Part shown: positions 1 to 6,994 of the stretch, one piece after another
How positions within the stretch are numbered: the stretch's first letter is position 1
How the letters are laid out: every line of letters starts with the position of its first letter
Assembly (NCBI GenBank): GCA_947259355.1
Contig: CAMYMF010000024.1
Location: 1-32,066 of the forward strand
Source: an uncultured Nitrospirota bacterium
GTDB lineage: Bacteria; CG2-30-53-67
Direction of reading: 5' to 3'
Length of the DNA: 32,066 bases
Notes under the pieces: model-generated
Told to the model about the DNA's origin: nothing
Databases searched by the model: none
Seen by the model: the letters and a program-made list of their open reading frames with translations, nothing else
Program-made: the position numbers and the translations under genes

Positions 1-2
1 CA

Positions 3-590
3 GACCTCGACGAGCAGGCCGACAGTCCAATGGCCGCAGGCTTCGTCATGCGTTCTATCTCGCGGCGGCACTCGAACTGGCGGTCGGAAGGGTCGTTTGC
101 CCAGTATCTGGCCAGGCACGACGTGGTGGCGTTGAGTGACATCGACACTCGCCGGCTGACACGGCACATCCGCGAACGCGGCGCGATGCCCATCGCCATG
201 GGAGCCGGCGTGTCCGAACAAGAGCTGAAGAACGCAGCCGAGTCAGCGCCGTCGATGGAAGGCCTCGATCTGGCGTCCGGTGTGTCCACGAGCGAGCCGT
301 ACCGCCGAGCTGCCACCGGCGACAGTCGCGGTCTGATCGTTGCGGTCGATCTCGGGATGAAACGCGACATCACCGAGAACCTGACTTCAAGAGGCTTCGA
401 CGTCGAGGTGGTCCCGTCCGATACGCCTGCTGCGGCGATTCTCGATCGGTCGCCGGTCGGAGTCTTCGTGTCGAACGGCCCGGGCGACCCCGAACCCCTC
501 GATTCGACTGCGGCGACGATCGGCGGCCTCCTCGGAGAGGTGCCGGTGTTCGGGATCTGCCTCGGACATCAGGTGCTCGGTCTGGCGCTT
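3..590 (+). other. carA-derived half of the chimeric ORF (foreign-looking)
   Basis: This segment encodes residues aligning with the middle of CarA: the ASGFVVK-like segment (here MAAGFVMRS), the SNWR motif, [11 protein letters not shown] and GICLGHQ. It differs clearly from the operon's own CarA, for example SRRHSNWRSEGSF against [13 protein letters not shown]. The wording resembles actinobacterial CarA, but that is an impression without a database search. The N-terminus is outside the window and the C-terminus is missing. Confidence 0.75.
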
Positions 591-1016
591 GCGCTGGCTC
601 CTATCGGGGCCTGGGTGGCCGTCAAGGGGACGGTCGAGGTGCCGGTCCTCCTTCTGGGGTTGGCTGTACTCTTCTGGGTGGCGGGGTTCGACATTCTCTA
701 TGCCCTGCAGGACATGGAGTTTGACCGACGGGCGGGGCTCCACTCCATCCCGCGTTATTGGGGAGTGCGCGGGTCTCTTCAGATGGCCCGGGCACTCCAT
801 CTCGGCACGCTGCTTCTGCTCCTGATTGAGGCGTTCGTTCTTGACTTGGGCGGAGTCTATCTGGTCGGCGTCGGCATCGTCGGCGGGCTCATGCTCTACG
901 AACATGCCATCGTCAGCGAGCACGATCTCTCCCGGCTCGACACAGCCTTTTTCAACATGAACGGTTACATCAGCGTGACCATATTTACCTTTACACTGAT
1001 CGATTTGCTGATGTAG
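3..1016 (+). CDS. Chimeric ORF: CarA fragment joined in frame to UbiA C-terminal half
   Basis: The frame is open from the window edge (first full codon at 3) to TAG at 1014-1016. Up to about codon 582 it encodes the middle of the small subunit of carbamoyl-phosphate synthase, including the DTRRLTRHIRERGAM stretch and the glutamine amidotransferase nucleophile motif GICLGHQ (Cys at 558-560). From about 597 it switches abruptly to a hydrophobic UbiA-family prenyltransferase tail with the motif FDILYALQDMEFDRR and several membrane segments. CarA loses its catalytic His/Glu (HPE) region and UbiA loses its first Asp-rich motif, so neither enzyme can be complete. The join lies in a Leu/Ala-rich stretch shared by both families. 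A complete carA lies at 17178-18314. I infer an assembly or amplification chimera at a contig end rather than a real fusion protein. Confidence 0.8.
   Translation, partial: DLDEQADSPMAAGFVMRSISRRHSNWRSEGSFAQYLARHDVVALSDIDTRRLTRHIRERGAMPIAMGAGVSEQELKNAAESAPSMEGLDLASGVSTSEPYRRAATGDSRGLIVAVDLGMKRDITENLTSRGFDVEVVPSDTPAAAILDRSPVGVFVSNGPGDPEPLDSTAATIGGLLGEVPVFGICLGHQVLGLALALAPIGAWVAVKGTVEVPVLLLGLAVLFWVAGFDILYALQDMEFDRRAGLHSIPRYWGVRGSLQMARALHLGTLLLLLIEAFVLDLGGVYLVGVGIVGGLMLYEHAIVSEHDLSRLDTAFFNMNGYISVTIFTFTLIDLLM
591..1016 (+). other. ubiA: ubiA-derived half (prenyltransferase C-terminus)
   Basis: About 140 residues of a UbiA-type membrane prenyltransferase remain: LAPIGAW, the second Asp-rich motif D-x6-D-x3-D in FDILYALQDMEFDRR, GLHSIP, and four to five hydrophobic segments ending in FTLIDLLM. 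UbiA/MqnP enzymes are normally about 280-300 residues, so roughly half is absent. In its native genome this gene would precede ubiX, which follows 110 nt downstream on the same strand. That pairing is typical of ubiquinone or futalosine-menaquinone loci, so this half probably belongs to the host genome. Confidence 0.75.
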
Positions 1017-1021
1017 AGTTG

Positions 1022-1082
1022 TAGCCCGCAACCTGCATGAGTCAATTTCTCACGACGATCGCTCATGCAATATCCCGGCTTA
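1022..1082. repeat. Imperfect inverted repeat, family TAGCCCGRATATTGCATGAG
   Basis: The left arm at 1022-1041 reads TAGCCCGCAACCTGCATGAG. The right arm at 1062-1082 is its approximate reverse complement (CTCATGCAATATCCCGGCTT and onwards), with a 20-nt spacer between. The same core forms the perfect palindrome at 1840-1883, so ubiX is bracketed by two copies. A half copy is at 29851-29870. Confidence 0.6.
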
Positions 1083-1115
1083 CCCGCGTGGCCGAAGGAC
1101 GGCTCTTTTCGGCAC

Positions 1116-1122
1116 GGAGGTG
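1116..1122 (+). promoter_or_regulatory. Ribosome binding site of ubiX
   Basis: GGAGGTG lies 4 nt upstream of the ATG at 1127. It selects this start over an out-of-frame ATG at 1120. Confidence 0.7.
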
Positions 1123-1126
1123 AAAG

Positions 1127-1753
1127 ATGACGGAGAAGAAACGGTGGGTGCTCGGGATCACGGGGGCCAGCGGTGCCGTCTACGGGATACGTCTCCTGGA
1201 GGTCCTGTCAGCCAGGGGTTTCGGCGTCGATGTCATCCTCTCGGAGGCGGGCCGGCAGGTGTTGCGCGAAGAGATGAAGATCGCGCTGCCGGAGGACTTG
1301 GATGCCGCCCGAGAAACCTTGAGTAAAAACTTTAATTTAGACGCTTCAACATTCTGTATTTACAGAAATAATGATTTCGAGGCCTCCGCAGCAAGCGGTT
1401 CGTATCGGTGCGAAGGAATGGTGATTGCGCCGTGCTCCATGGGGACGCTGGCGGCCGTGGCCCACGGCCTTGCGAGCAACCTGATCCGCCGGGCCGCAGA
1501 CGTCATGCTCAAACAACGGCGCACCCTGATCCTGCTCGCCCGGGAGACCCCCTTTTCCGCAATCCATCTCGAGAACATGCTCAGCCTCTCCCGGCTCGGG
1601 GCGGTGATCCTTCCGCCCATTCCCGCCTTCTATCAACAGCCCAAGACCGTCGCAGACCTCGTTGATTTCGTGACCGGACGCGTCCTCGACGTCATGGGGG
1701 TGGATCACACCCTCTACCGCCGGTGGGGAGAGGGGGAAAATCAAAATCCGTGA
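1127..1753 (+). CDS. ubiX: UbiX-type flavin prenyltransferase
   Basis: This 208-residue protein is a flavin prenyltransferase of the UbiX/Pad1 family. The family makes prenylated FMN, the cofactor of UbiD-type decarboxylases, from reduced FMN and dimethylallyl (mono)phosphate. Visible motifs are the N-terminal flavin loop GITGASGAVYG, the signature GMVIAPCSMGTLAAVAHGLASNLIRRAADV, the active-site segment RRTLILLARETPFSAIHLENM, and GAVILPPIPAFYQQP. The length is normal (about 190-210). A short AT-rich island at 1318-1375 encodes LSKNFNLDAST and carries the dyad TTCTGTA-tt-TACAGAA at 1352-1367, unlike the GC-rich surroundings, but the reading frame stays intact. The truncated ubiA sits just upstream, which suggests quinone biosynthesis. 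No ubiD is visible here. Confidence 0.93.
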   Translation: MTEKKRWVLGITGASGAVYGIRLLEVLSARGFGVDVILSEAGRQVLREEMKIALPEDLDAARETLSKNFNLDASTFCIYRNNDFEASAASGSYRCEGMVIAPCSMGTLAAVAHGLASNLIRRAADVMLKQRRTLILLARETPFSAIHLENMLSLSRLGAVILPPIPAFYQQPKTVADLVDFVTGRVLDVMGVDHTLYRRWGEGENQNP

Positions 1754-1811
1754 GACCGCCGACATCCTTGCCAAGGCCGCCGGGCCCTGTTAACAGCGGG
1801 GTGATTCTGTG

Positions 1812-1841
1812 TTGACAACGGGCTGCCTCCGACGATAGACT
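1812..1841 (+). promoter_or_regulatory. Candidate sigma-70 promoter of the biotin cluster
   Basis: TTGACA (1812-1817) is a perfect -35 box. It is followed after 18 nt by TAGACT (1836-1841), four of six matches to TATAAT. The predicted start, near 1848, falls inside the left arm of the palindrome, so the transcript would begin with a short hairpin. Confidence 0.45.
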
Positions 1842-1883
1842 AGCCCGAATATTGCATGAGTGATCATGCAATATTCGGGCTAG
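1840..1883. repeat. Perfect 20-bp inverted repeat (palindromic element)
   Basis: Left arm CTAGCCCGAATATTGCATGA (1840-1859), loop GTGA, right arm TCATGCAATATTCGGGCTAG (1864-1883), with no mismatch. It shares its core with the imperfect dyad at 1022-1082 and the half site at 29851-29870. It could be a REP/MITE-like mobile palindrome, a processed 5' hairpin, or an operator. Confidence 0.85.
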
Positions 1884-1922
1884 CGGCTGTGTATGAACCG
1901 AAGGGGCCTGCCGCTCTTTTTT
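1882..1922 (+). terminator. Possible attenuator upstream of bioB
   Basis: AGCGGC (1882-1887) can pair with GCCGCT (1910-1915), followed by a T run at 1917-1922, just 30 nt before bioB. The loop of 22 nt is long and the stem only 6 bp, so this is a weak candidate. It lies between the predicted promoter and bioB and so would act as an attenuator. Confidence 0.3.
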
Positions 1923-1955
1923 AATCATCCACCGAGCTTGAGGATCATCCCATGA
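1893..1955 (+). CDS. Possible 20-codon leader ORF coupled to bioB
   Basis: ATG at 1893 opens a 20-codon frame. It runs through the T-rich arm of the putative attenuator and stops with TGA at 1953-1955, overlapping the bioB ATG at 1952 (ATGA). This arrangement would couple translation of bioB to the leader. No Shine-Dalgarno sequence is seen before 1893, so translation is uncertain and chance is quite possible. Confidence 0.25.
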   Translation: MNRRGLPLFFNHPPSLRIIP

Positions 1956-2941
1956 TAGAAGCCATCCTTCAACAGGCGGTTCGCGGAGAATCCCTCACGT
2001 CGCAGCAAGCAGAGACACTGGCGGATGCCTGCCCCGCGGCCCTGCCGGAGGTGATGGCAACGGCCCGCACCGTGCGCGATCGCTTTCGGGGCGATGCGGT
2101 CAGTCTCTGTGCCATCATCAACGCCAAATCGGGACGGTGTGCGGAAGACTGCCGGTTCTGCGCTCAATCGTCGCGCTATGAAACGGGGGCGCCCTCCTAT
2201 CCACTGATTCCACAGGATCGGATCCTTGCCGGGGCGGAGCGTTCGGCGGACGATGGCGCTGCCTTCTTCTGCATTGTCACGAGCGGACGGCGGGCCACGC
2301 CGGCGGAACTGGCAAAGATCTGCGAGGCCCTGGGCAAGATGCGGGAGGCGGGGCGGGTGCGTCCCTGCGCCTCTTTGGGAACGCTGGAGCGGGCGGAGCT
2401 GCTGGAACTGCGGGACGCGGGGCTGACCCGGTATCACCATAACATTGAGACGGCCCGGAGCTTCTACGAGGAGGTCTGTACCACGCACGCCTTCGACGTG
2501 CGGGTGCGCACCGTCCGGTACGCAAAAGAGGCCGGTCTGCAAGTCTGCTGCGGCGGCATCCTGGGGTTAGGCGAGAGCATGGCCCAGCGGATCGAAATGG
2601 CCGAAACCCTGCGGGACTTACAGGTCGACTCGATCCCGTTGAACTTCCTTCACCCTGTGGCGGGGACGCCCCTGGCGGAGGATGCCCCCCCGCTGGCCCG
2701 GGAGGAGATCCTTGCCACGGTGGCGCTCTTTCGTTTGATCAATCCCACGACCGAAATCCGAGCCTGTGCCGGCCGGCAGGAGCACCTGCAGGAGGAGCAG
2801 GGAAAGCTTCTCGACGCCGGGATGGACGGCCTCCTGACCGGGGATTACCTCACCACAGCGGGCGCTTCCCCGGAGCACGATCGCGAGCTGGTCTCAAAAC
2901 ATGGCCTGAAAGTGTTGCCCGGCCCTGAACGCAAACCGTAG
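1952..2941 (+). CDS. bioB: Biotin synthase
   Basis: This radical SAM enzyme inserts sulfur into dethiobiotin to make biotin; it has 329 residues, a normal length. The SAM-binding 4Fe-4S ligands are Cys63, Cys67 and Cys70 in GRCAEDCRFCAQSS. Likely ligands of the sacrificial 2Fe-2S cluster are Cys107 (FFCIVTSG), Cys139 (VRPCASLG), Cys199 or Cys200 (LQVCCGG) and Arg270 (EIRACAGR). The substrate segment YHHNIETA is intact. The start at 1952 has GAGG at 1940-1943 with 8-nt spacing. It heads a tight cluster with bioW, bioF and an SDR gene 8 nt downstream. bioA and bioD, which would make its substrate, are not in the window. Confidence 0.96.
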   Translation: MIEAILQQAVRGESLTSQQAETLADACPAALPEVMATARTVRDRFRGDAVSLCAIINAKSGRCAEDCRFCAQSSRYETGAPSYPLIPQDRILAGAERSADDGAAFFCIVTSGRRATPAELAKICEALGKMREAGRVRPCASLGTLERAELLELRDAGLTRYHHNIETARSFYEEVCTTHAFDVRVRTVRYAKEAGLQVCCGGILGLGESMAQRIEMAETLRDLQVDSIPLNFLHPVAGTPLAEDAPPLAREEILATVALFRLINPTTEIRACAGRQEHLQEEQGKLLDAGMDGLLTGDYLTTAGASPEHDRELVSKHGLKVLPGPERKP

Positions 2942-2949
2942 GGTTCTGC

Positions 2950-3738
2950 ATGGAAGATCGTGTCGACACCCCGGTGCTCTACAGTGTTCGGATGCATGCA
3001 TCCACCGGCGGGCGCCATCTCTGCGGTGCAGAGCGGCTGGTGGGGGCCGAACGGCTCGCCGCCGTGGCTTCGGCCATGCTGGGTCGTGCAATCGATCGCG
3101 GCGGCCACCGCCTGGAGGATCTGCGCATCCACGTGGCGGCCATCGACCCGGCCCGACTGCGGCGGACAGGGCTGCTGCCCGTACGGACGGTGCCCGCTGA
3201 AAACCCCCCGGCCGCGTGGCAGGAGGCGATCCGGCTGGTGGCCGGTATCGGCGTGGCCGAGGCGGCCGTGCGCGGGGCTGTCGAGGCGATTCGTGGGGGC
3301 GCGGGCCCCAACGGCGCCAACATGCGGGGCGCCATGATCATCGATGCCGTCACCGGCGCCCGCCTGGAGCCCGACCCGAATCGGGGGGTCCGGGTAACCC
3401 AGATGGATCTCGAGGAGGGGATCCGTGCGGCCGTTCAAGAGTACCTGGTGCAGTGCAGCGCCCCCCATCCCCGGGTGATGGAGGCGCTGATCCTGGCTTC
3501 CAAGGCCGCCGCCGTCGAGGGCGTCGTTGCGGAGCTCTGCGTTTCCGACGACCGCGACTATACGACCGGTTATGTCGGCTCCCGGGATCTGGGATATGTC
3601 CGGATCCTGAATCTGAAAGCGCCGGGGGATCCCCGGGGCGGTCGGGCCATCTTCGTCAACGGGATCGTGTCCCCGGCGACCGTCATCGAGGCGCTGGAGG
3701 AAACCCCCTACCTTGTCTGTCGGATGGATCATGTTTGA
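2950..3738 (+). CDS. bioW: 6-carboxyhexanoate-CoA ligase (pimeloyl-CoA synthetase)
   Basis: BioW activates free pimelate to pimeloyl-CoA with ATP and CoA and so provides the first committed biotin precursor. The 262-residue protein has the family's characteristic blocks: YSVRMHAS near the N-terminus, GAERLV, GPNGANMRGAMIID, GARLEPDPNRGVRVTQMD, ALILASKAAAVEGVVAELCVSDDRDYTTGYVGS, and a C-terminal GGRAIFVNG. The ATG at 2950 is 8 nt after bioB. The end overlaps the start of bioF by 8 nt, indicating coupled translation. Its presence means that pimelate enters as the free acid rather than by the BioC/BioH route. The free pimelate source cannot be seen here. Confidence 0.93.
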   Translation: MEDRVDTPVLYSVRMHASTGGRHLCGAERLVGAERLAAVASAMLGRAIDRGGHRLEDLRIHVAAIDPARLRRTGLLPVRTVPAENPPAAWQEAIRLVAGIGVAEAAVRGAVEAIRGGAGPNGANMRGAMIIDAVTGARLEPDPNRGVRVTQMDLEEGIRAAVQEYLVQCSAPHPRVMEALILASKAAAVEGVVAELCVSDDRDYTTGYVGSRDLGYVRILNLKAPGDPRGGRAIFVNGIVSPATVIEALEETPYLVCRMDHV

Positions 3739-4912
3739 GCAGGAACTCGATCTGCTGAAGCGGCGGCGACGATTCCGCACACTGCGCACCATGGAGACCG
3801 GGCACGGACCGCGGGTGACTGTGGGGGGGCGGGAGATGCTTTCGCTCGCCTCCAACGATTACCTCGGTCTGGCGGTGCACCCGGCGCTGCGCGATGCTGC
3901 CGGTGCAGCGGTGGAGCGCTACGGGACCGGTAGCGGTGCTTCCCGTCTTCTCTCGGGGACCTCCCCGCTGCACACGCGTCTGGAAGAAGCGCTGGCGGAC
4001 TTTCTCCCCTGTGAGGCTGTACTCCTGTTCAATTCGGGCTACGCCGCCAACACGGGCGTGCTGGGCGCGCTCTGCGGCGCCGAAGACCTGATCCTCAGCG
4101 ATGCCCTCAATCACGCTTCCATTGTCGACGGATGTCGTCTGTCCAAGGCAGATGTTAGGGTCTATAAACATTGTGATCTCAATGCTTTAGAAAAAATGCT
4201 TAAAGCAGAATCGAGATATCGCCGACGCTGGATTGTCACCGAAGGTGTTTTCAGTATGGACGGCGATATTGCACCCCTGAGCGATCTGGTCAACCTTGCG
4301 GACAAACACGGCGCGGAAGTTTATCTCGACGATGCCCACGGCATGGGAGTCCTCGGTGAGCAGGGGCGGGGCACCGCAGCATACTGCGGCGTGGAAGATC
4401 GGCTGACCCTCCGGATGGGCACACTGGGCAAGGCCTTCGGCTCCTACGGCGCTTTCGTCGCCGGGCGCCGTGACAGCATCGAGTTGTTGGTCAATCGCGC
4501 CAGACCGCTGATCTTTTCCACGGCCTTGCCGCCCGCTGTGCTGGCAGCCTCCGCCGCCGCCTTGGAAATCATCGGTAGTCCCGCGGGGGACGTCCTGCGA
4601 GCCCGTCTCCATGCCAATGTCCAGACGCTGGTCTCGGCACTGCGGGACGCCGGCTGGGCGGGCCTCACCGGGGAGACGCCCATCACACCACTCATCCTCG
4701 GTCCGGTTTCAACGGCTCTGGCGGTGGCGGACCGGCTCTTTGCTCAAGGGGTCTTCGCGCCGGCCATCCGGCCACCCACGGTTCCCGAGGGGACGGCGCG
4801 CATTCGTTTTTCGGTGATGGCCTCCCACGGAGAGGAGGAATTGGGAAGGGTGGGCGCCCTGGTGGACCGGGAGGCCCTACTCTCCTGCGGGAACTTTCAC
4901 CATGACGGCTGA
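3731..4912 (+). CDS. bioF: 8-amino-7-oxononanoate synthase
   Basis: BioF is a PLP enzyme of the alpha-oxoamine synthase family. It condenses pimeloyl-CoA with L-alanine to give 8-amino-7-oxononanoate. I chose ATG 3731 (393 residues), where MFEQELDLLKRRRRFR fits the family N-terminus; an upstream start would reach further into bioW. Visible motifs are SNDYLGLA, GSGASRLLSGT, LFNSGYAAN, DALNHASIVDGCRLS, VTEGVFSMDGD, LDDAHGMGVLG and the PLP lysine Lys234 in LGKAFGSYGAFVAG. An AT-rich island around 4146-4215 interrupts the GC-rich codon usage without disturbing the frame. It overlaps the following SDR gene by 11 nt. Confidence 0.95.
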   Translation: MFEQELDLLKRRRRFRTLRTMETGHGPRVTVGGREMLSLASNDYLGLAVHPALRDAAGAAVERYGTGSGASRLLSGTSPLHTRLEEALADFLPCEAVLLFNSGYAANTGVLGALCGAEDLILSDALNHASIVDGCRLSKADVRVYKHCDLNALEKMLKAESRYRRRWIVTEGVFSMDGDIAPLSDLVNLADKHGAEVYLDDAHGMGVLGEQGRGTAAYCGVEDRLTLRMGTLGKAFGSYGAFVAGRRDSIELLVNRARPLIFSTALPPAVLAASAAALEIIGSPAGDVLRARLHANVQTLVSALRDAGWAGLTGETPITPLILGPVSTALAVADRLFAQGVFAPAIRPPTVPEGTARIRFSVMASHGEEELGRVGALVDREALLSCGNFHHDG

Positions 4913-5636
4913 CAGGGAAGTGGCCCTGGTTACCGGTGCGTCCGGCGGGCTCGGCAAGAGAGTGGCCGTCGGCCTTTCCGCCTCGGGTTACCGGGTCGCC
5001 CTCCACTATCACCGCAGCGCCGGTGAGGCCTCGGCGACTGCAGCGCAGGTTGAGGCCGGCGGTGGAGAGGCCCTCTGCGTGCCGGCGGATCTCTCCATGT
5101 CGGCGGATGTCGATCGGCTCGTGGGGCGCGTGCTCGCGGCATGGGGCGGAGTTCACGTGCTCATCAACAACGCGGCCATCATACAGGACGCGCCCATCGC
5201 CGCCATGAGCGAGGCGAGCTGGGAAGCGGTCCTTCGCGTCGATCTGTCGGGCCCCTTCTATCTGCTGCGGCGCCTGGCGGAGACCATGCGTGCCCAGGGG
5301 GGCGGCCATATGGTGAACATCGTCTCCATCGCGGGGCTCCGTGGCAGTGCGGGACAGGCGAATTACGCGGCGTCCAAGGCGGGTCTGGCCGGGCTGACCC
5401 GGGCCGCAGCCCTGGAATGGGGCGGCGACAACATCCGTGTCAACGGCGTCAGTCCCGGGTTTATGGAAACCAACATGACCCGGGGCCTGCCGGAGACCGT
5501 CCGGCAAAGGGCGTTGGCCGAGAGTTGCCTCAAGCGCTATTGCGACCCCGGTGATGTGGTCGATTTCATCCGGATGCTGGTGCGGACCCGGAGTGTCACG
5601 GGACAGCTCTTTCACGTGGACAGCCGAATTTCTTAG
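4902..5636 (+). CDS. FabG-like short-chain dehydrogenase/reductase in the biotin cluster
   Basis: This 244-residue classical SDR has the nucleotide-binding motif TGASGGLG (residues 11-18), the NNAA motif at 89-92, and the catalytic Ser142, Tyr155 and Lys159 (VSIAG, NYAASK). The Asn that often completes the tetrad (N-L-x-G) is Asp114 here (VDLSGPF). It resembles 3-oxoacyl-ACP reductase FabG. Its 11-nt overlap with bioF argues for a role tied to biotin or pimelate metabolism, but the BioW-BioF route needs no ketoreductase. It might act in pimelate chain synthesis. Its substrate is unknown. Confidence 0.85.
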   Translation: MTADREVALVTGASGGLGKRVAVGLSASGYRVALHYHRSAGEASATAAQVEAGGGEALCVPADLSMSADVDRLVGRVLAAWGGVHVLINNAAIIQDAPIAAMSEASWEAVLRVDLSGPFYLLRRLAETMRAQGGGHMVNIVSIAGLRGSAGQANYAASKAGLAGLTRAAALEWGGDNIRVNGVSPGFMETNMTRGLPETVRQRALAESCLKRYCDPGDVVDFIRMLVRTRSVTGQLFHVDSRIS

Positions 5637-5684
5637 AAAATATATAGATTAGAATCATATGGTTACGGTTTAAAGGTTCATGTA

Positions 5685-6992
5685 ATGTATTACACGATCA
5701 AGACCCTGGGCTGCAAGGTGAATCAGATCGATTCGTTACGCCTGGCCGAGTCTCTCGAGGAAATCGGTCTGGCGGAGGCGCCTCCGGGGGAAAGGGCGGC
5801 CCTCTGTGTGGTGAACACCTGTTCGGTCACGGCCCGAACGGACACCCAGTGCCGCCAGATGATCCGGCGGCTCGTGCGCGACCACCCCGGGGCGCGGGTG
5901 GTCGTGACCGGCTGCTATGCCGAGACCAATCCGGAGGCCATCCGGTCGATTCCCGGGGTCGATCGGGTCATGGCGAACGGGGAGAAGAGGCAGGCCCGCC
6001 GGATATGGGACGGTATCCTATCCAATCATCCTGAACGCGTCGCCCAGCCTCTGGCTCCACAGAGCACCCAAGCCCTTCCCCGAGAGCAGACCGGAGGAAT
6101 TCGGGGACGACGTCGGGCCTTCGTGCAGGTGCAGGACGGATGCGACGCGTTCTGCGCCTACTGCATCGTTCCCTATGGGAGGGGACCGCTCAATAGTGAG
6201 GATCCCGACAGGGTGGTACAGCAGGTCAAGACGCTTGTCGCCCGGGGGGTTGCCGAAATTGTCCTATCGGGGATCCACCTCGGTGCCTACGGCTTGGACC
6301 GGCGGGAGGCAAACGGGCTGGCCCGTCTGCTGCGGCGGCTCGTGCGGATCCCCGGGGAGTGGCGCATCCGCCTCTCGTCGGTGGAGCCGAAGGAAGTGGA
6401 TGATGAGCTGATCGCCCTGGTCACCGGCGAGGAGAAGATCTGCTCTCATCTGCACATCCCCCTGCAGAGCGGCGATACAGAGATCCTCCGTCGGATGGGG
6501 CGCCCCTATTCCAGGGAGGAGTACGCGGCGCTGGTCTGTCGCCTGCGGGAGCGGAGCGACACGATGGCCATCGGAACCGATCTGATCGCAGGGCTTCCCG
6601 GCGAGTCGGAGCGATCCTTTGAGTCGAGCTGTCAGTGGCTGCCAACCTTGCCGCTGACCCACTTTCATGTCTTTCCCTTCTCCCCCCGGTCCGGCACCAC
6701 GGCCGCCGAGATGGGCGACCAAGTCAGCCCGGCCCTTTGCAAAGCCCGGGCCGCGCGACTGCGGGCCATCGGCGGACGCCTGCAAACCAATTTCGTGCGT
6801 CGCATGACGGGGCGCGTTTTGCGGGTCGTGCCGATCTCCGATCCCGCAGCGGCGGGCACCCCCCTGAAAGTTCTGTCGGAAAACTACCTGGAAGGATTTA
6901 TCTCGGATCCGCCCAGCCCGAGCCGGGGTATCTTCACCGCAAAGGTTTCGCGCACCGAGGGTGTACGCATCCTTCTAAGGCCCCAGTCCTGA
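5685..6992 (+). CDS. mtaB: tRNA (t6A37) methylthiotransferase MtaB
   Basis: MtaB converts N6-threonylcarbamoyladenosine at tRNA position 37 to its 2-methylthio form. The 435-residue protein shows the methylthiotransferase layout. The N-terminal UPF0004 domain has auxiliary cluster cysteines Cys10 (LGCKVN), Cys46 (VNTCSV) and Cys77 (TGCYAE). The radical SAM domain has Cys153, Cys157 and Cys160 (DGCDAFCAYC), and a C-terminal TRAM-like stretch ends at ILLRPQS. HIPLQSGDTEILRRMGR is the usual family block. LGCKVNQ(I)DS fits MtaB rather than MiaB or RimO. An AT-rich 48-nt gap separates it from the SDR gene, so it may have its own promoter. It converges on the antiporter gene. Confidence 0.92.
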   Translation: MYYTIKTLGCKVNQIDSLRLAESLEEIGLAEAPPGERAALCVVNTCSVTARTDTQCRQMIRRLVRDHPGARVVVTGCYAETNPEAIRSIPGVDRVMANGEKRQARRIWDGILSNHPERVAQPLAPQSTQALPREQTGGIRGRRRAFVQVQDGCDAFCAYCIVPYGRGPLNSEDPDRVVQQVKTLVARGVAEIVLSGIHLGAYGLDRREANGLARLLRRLVRIPGEWRIRLSSVEPKEVDDELIALVTGEEKICSHLHIPLQSGDTEILRRMGRPYSREEYAALVCRLRERSDTMAIGTDLIAGLPGESERSFESSCQWLPTLPLTHFHVFPFSPRSGTTAAEMGDQVSPALCKARAARLRAIGGRLQTNFVRRMTGRVLRVVPISDPAAAGTPLKVLSENYLEGFISDPPSPSRGIFTAKVSRTEGVRILLRPQS

Positions 6993-6994
6993 TC

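Noticed and set aside
387-1031. Long minus-strand open frame opposite the CarA-UbiA ORF
   Set aside because: It is a shadow of the plus-strand frame in GC-rich DNA. It lacks any family motif, while the plus strand shows clear CarA and UbiA motifs.
2845-3855. 336-codon minus-strand frame opposite bioB, bioW and bioF
   Set aside because: It covers three well-supported plus-strand genes and has low-complexity, Arg/Gly/His-rich content typical of antisense GC-rich frames.
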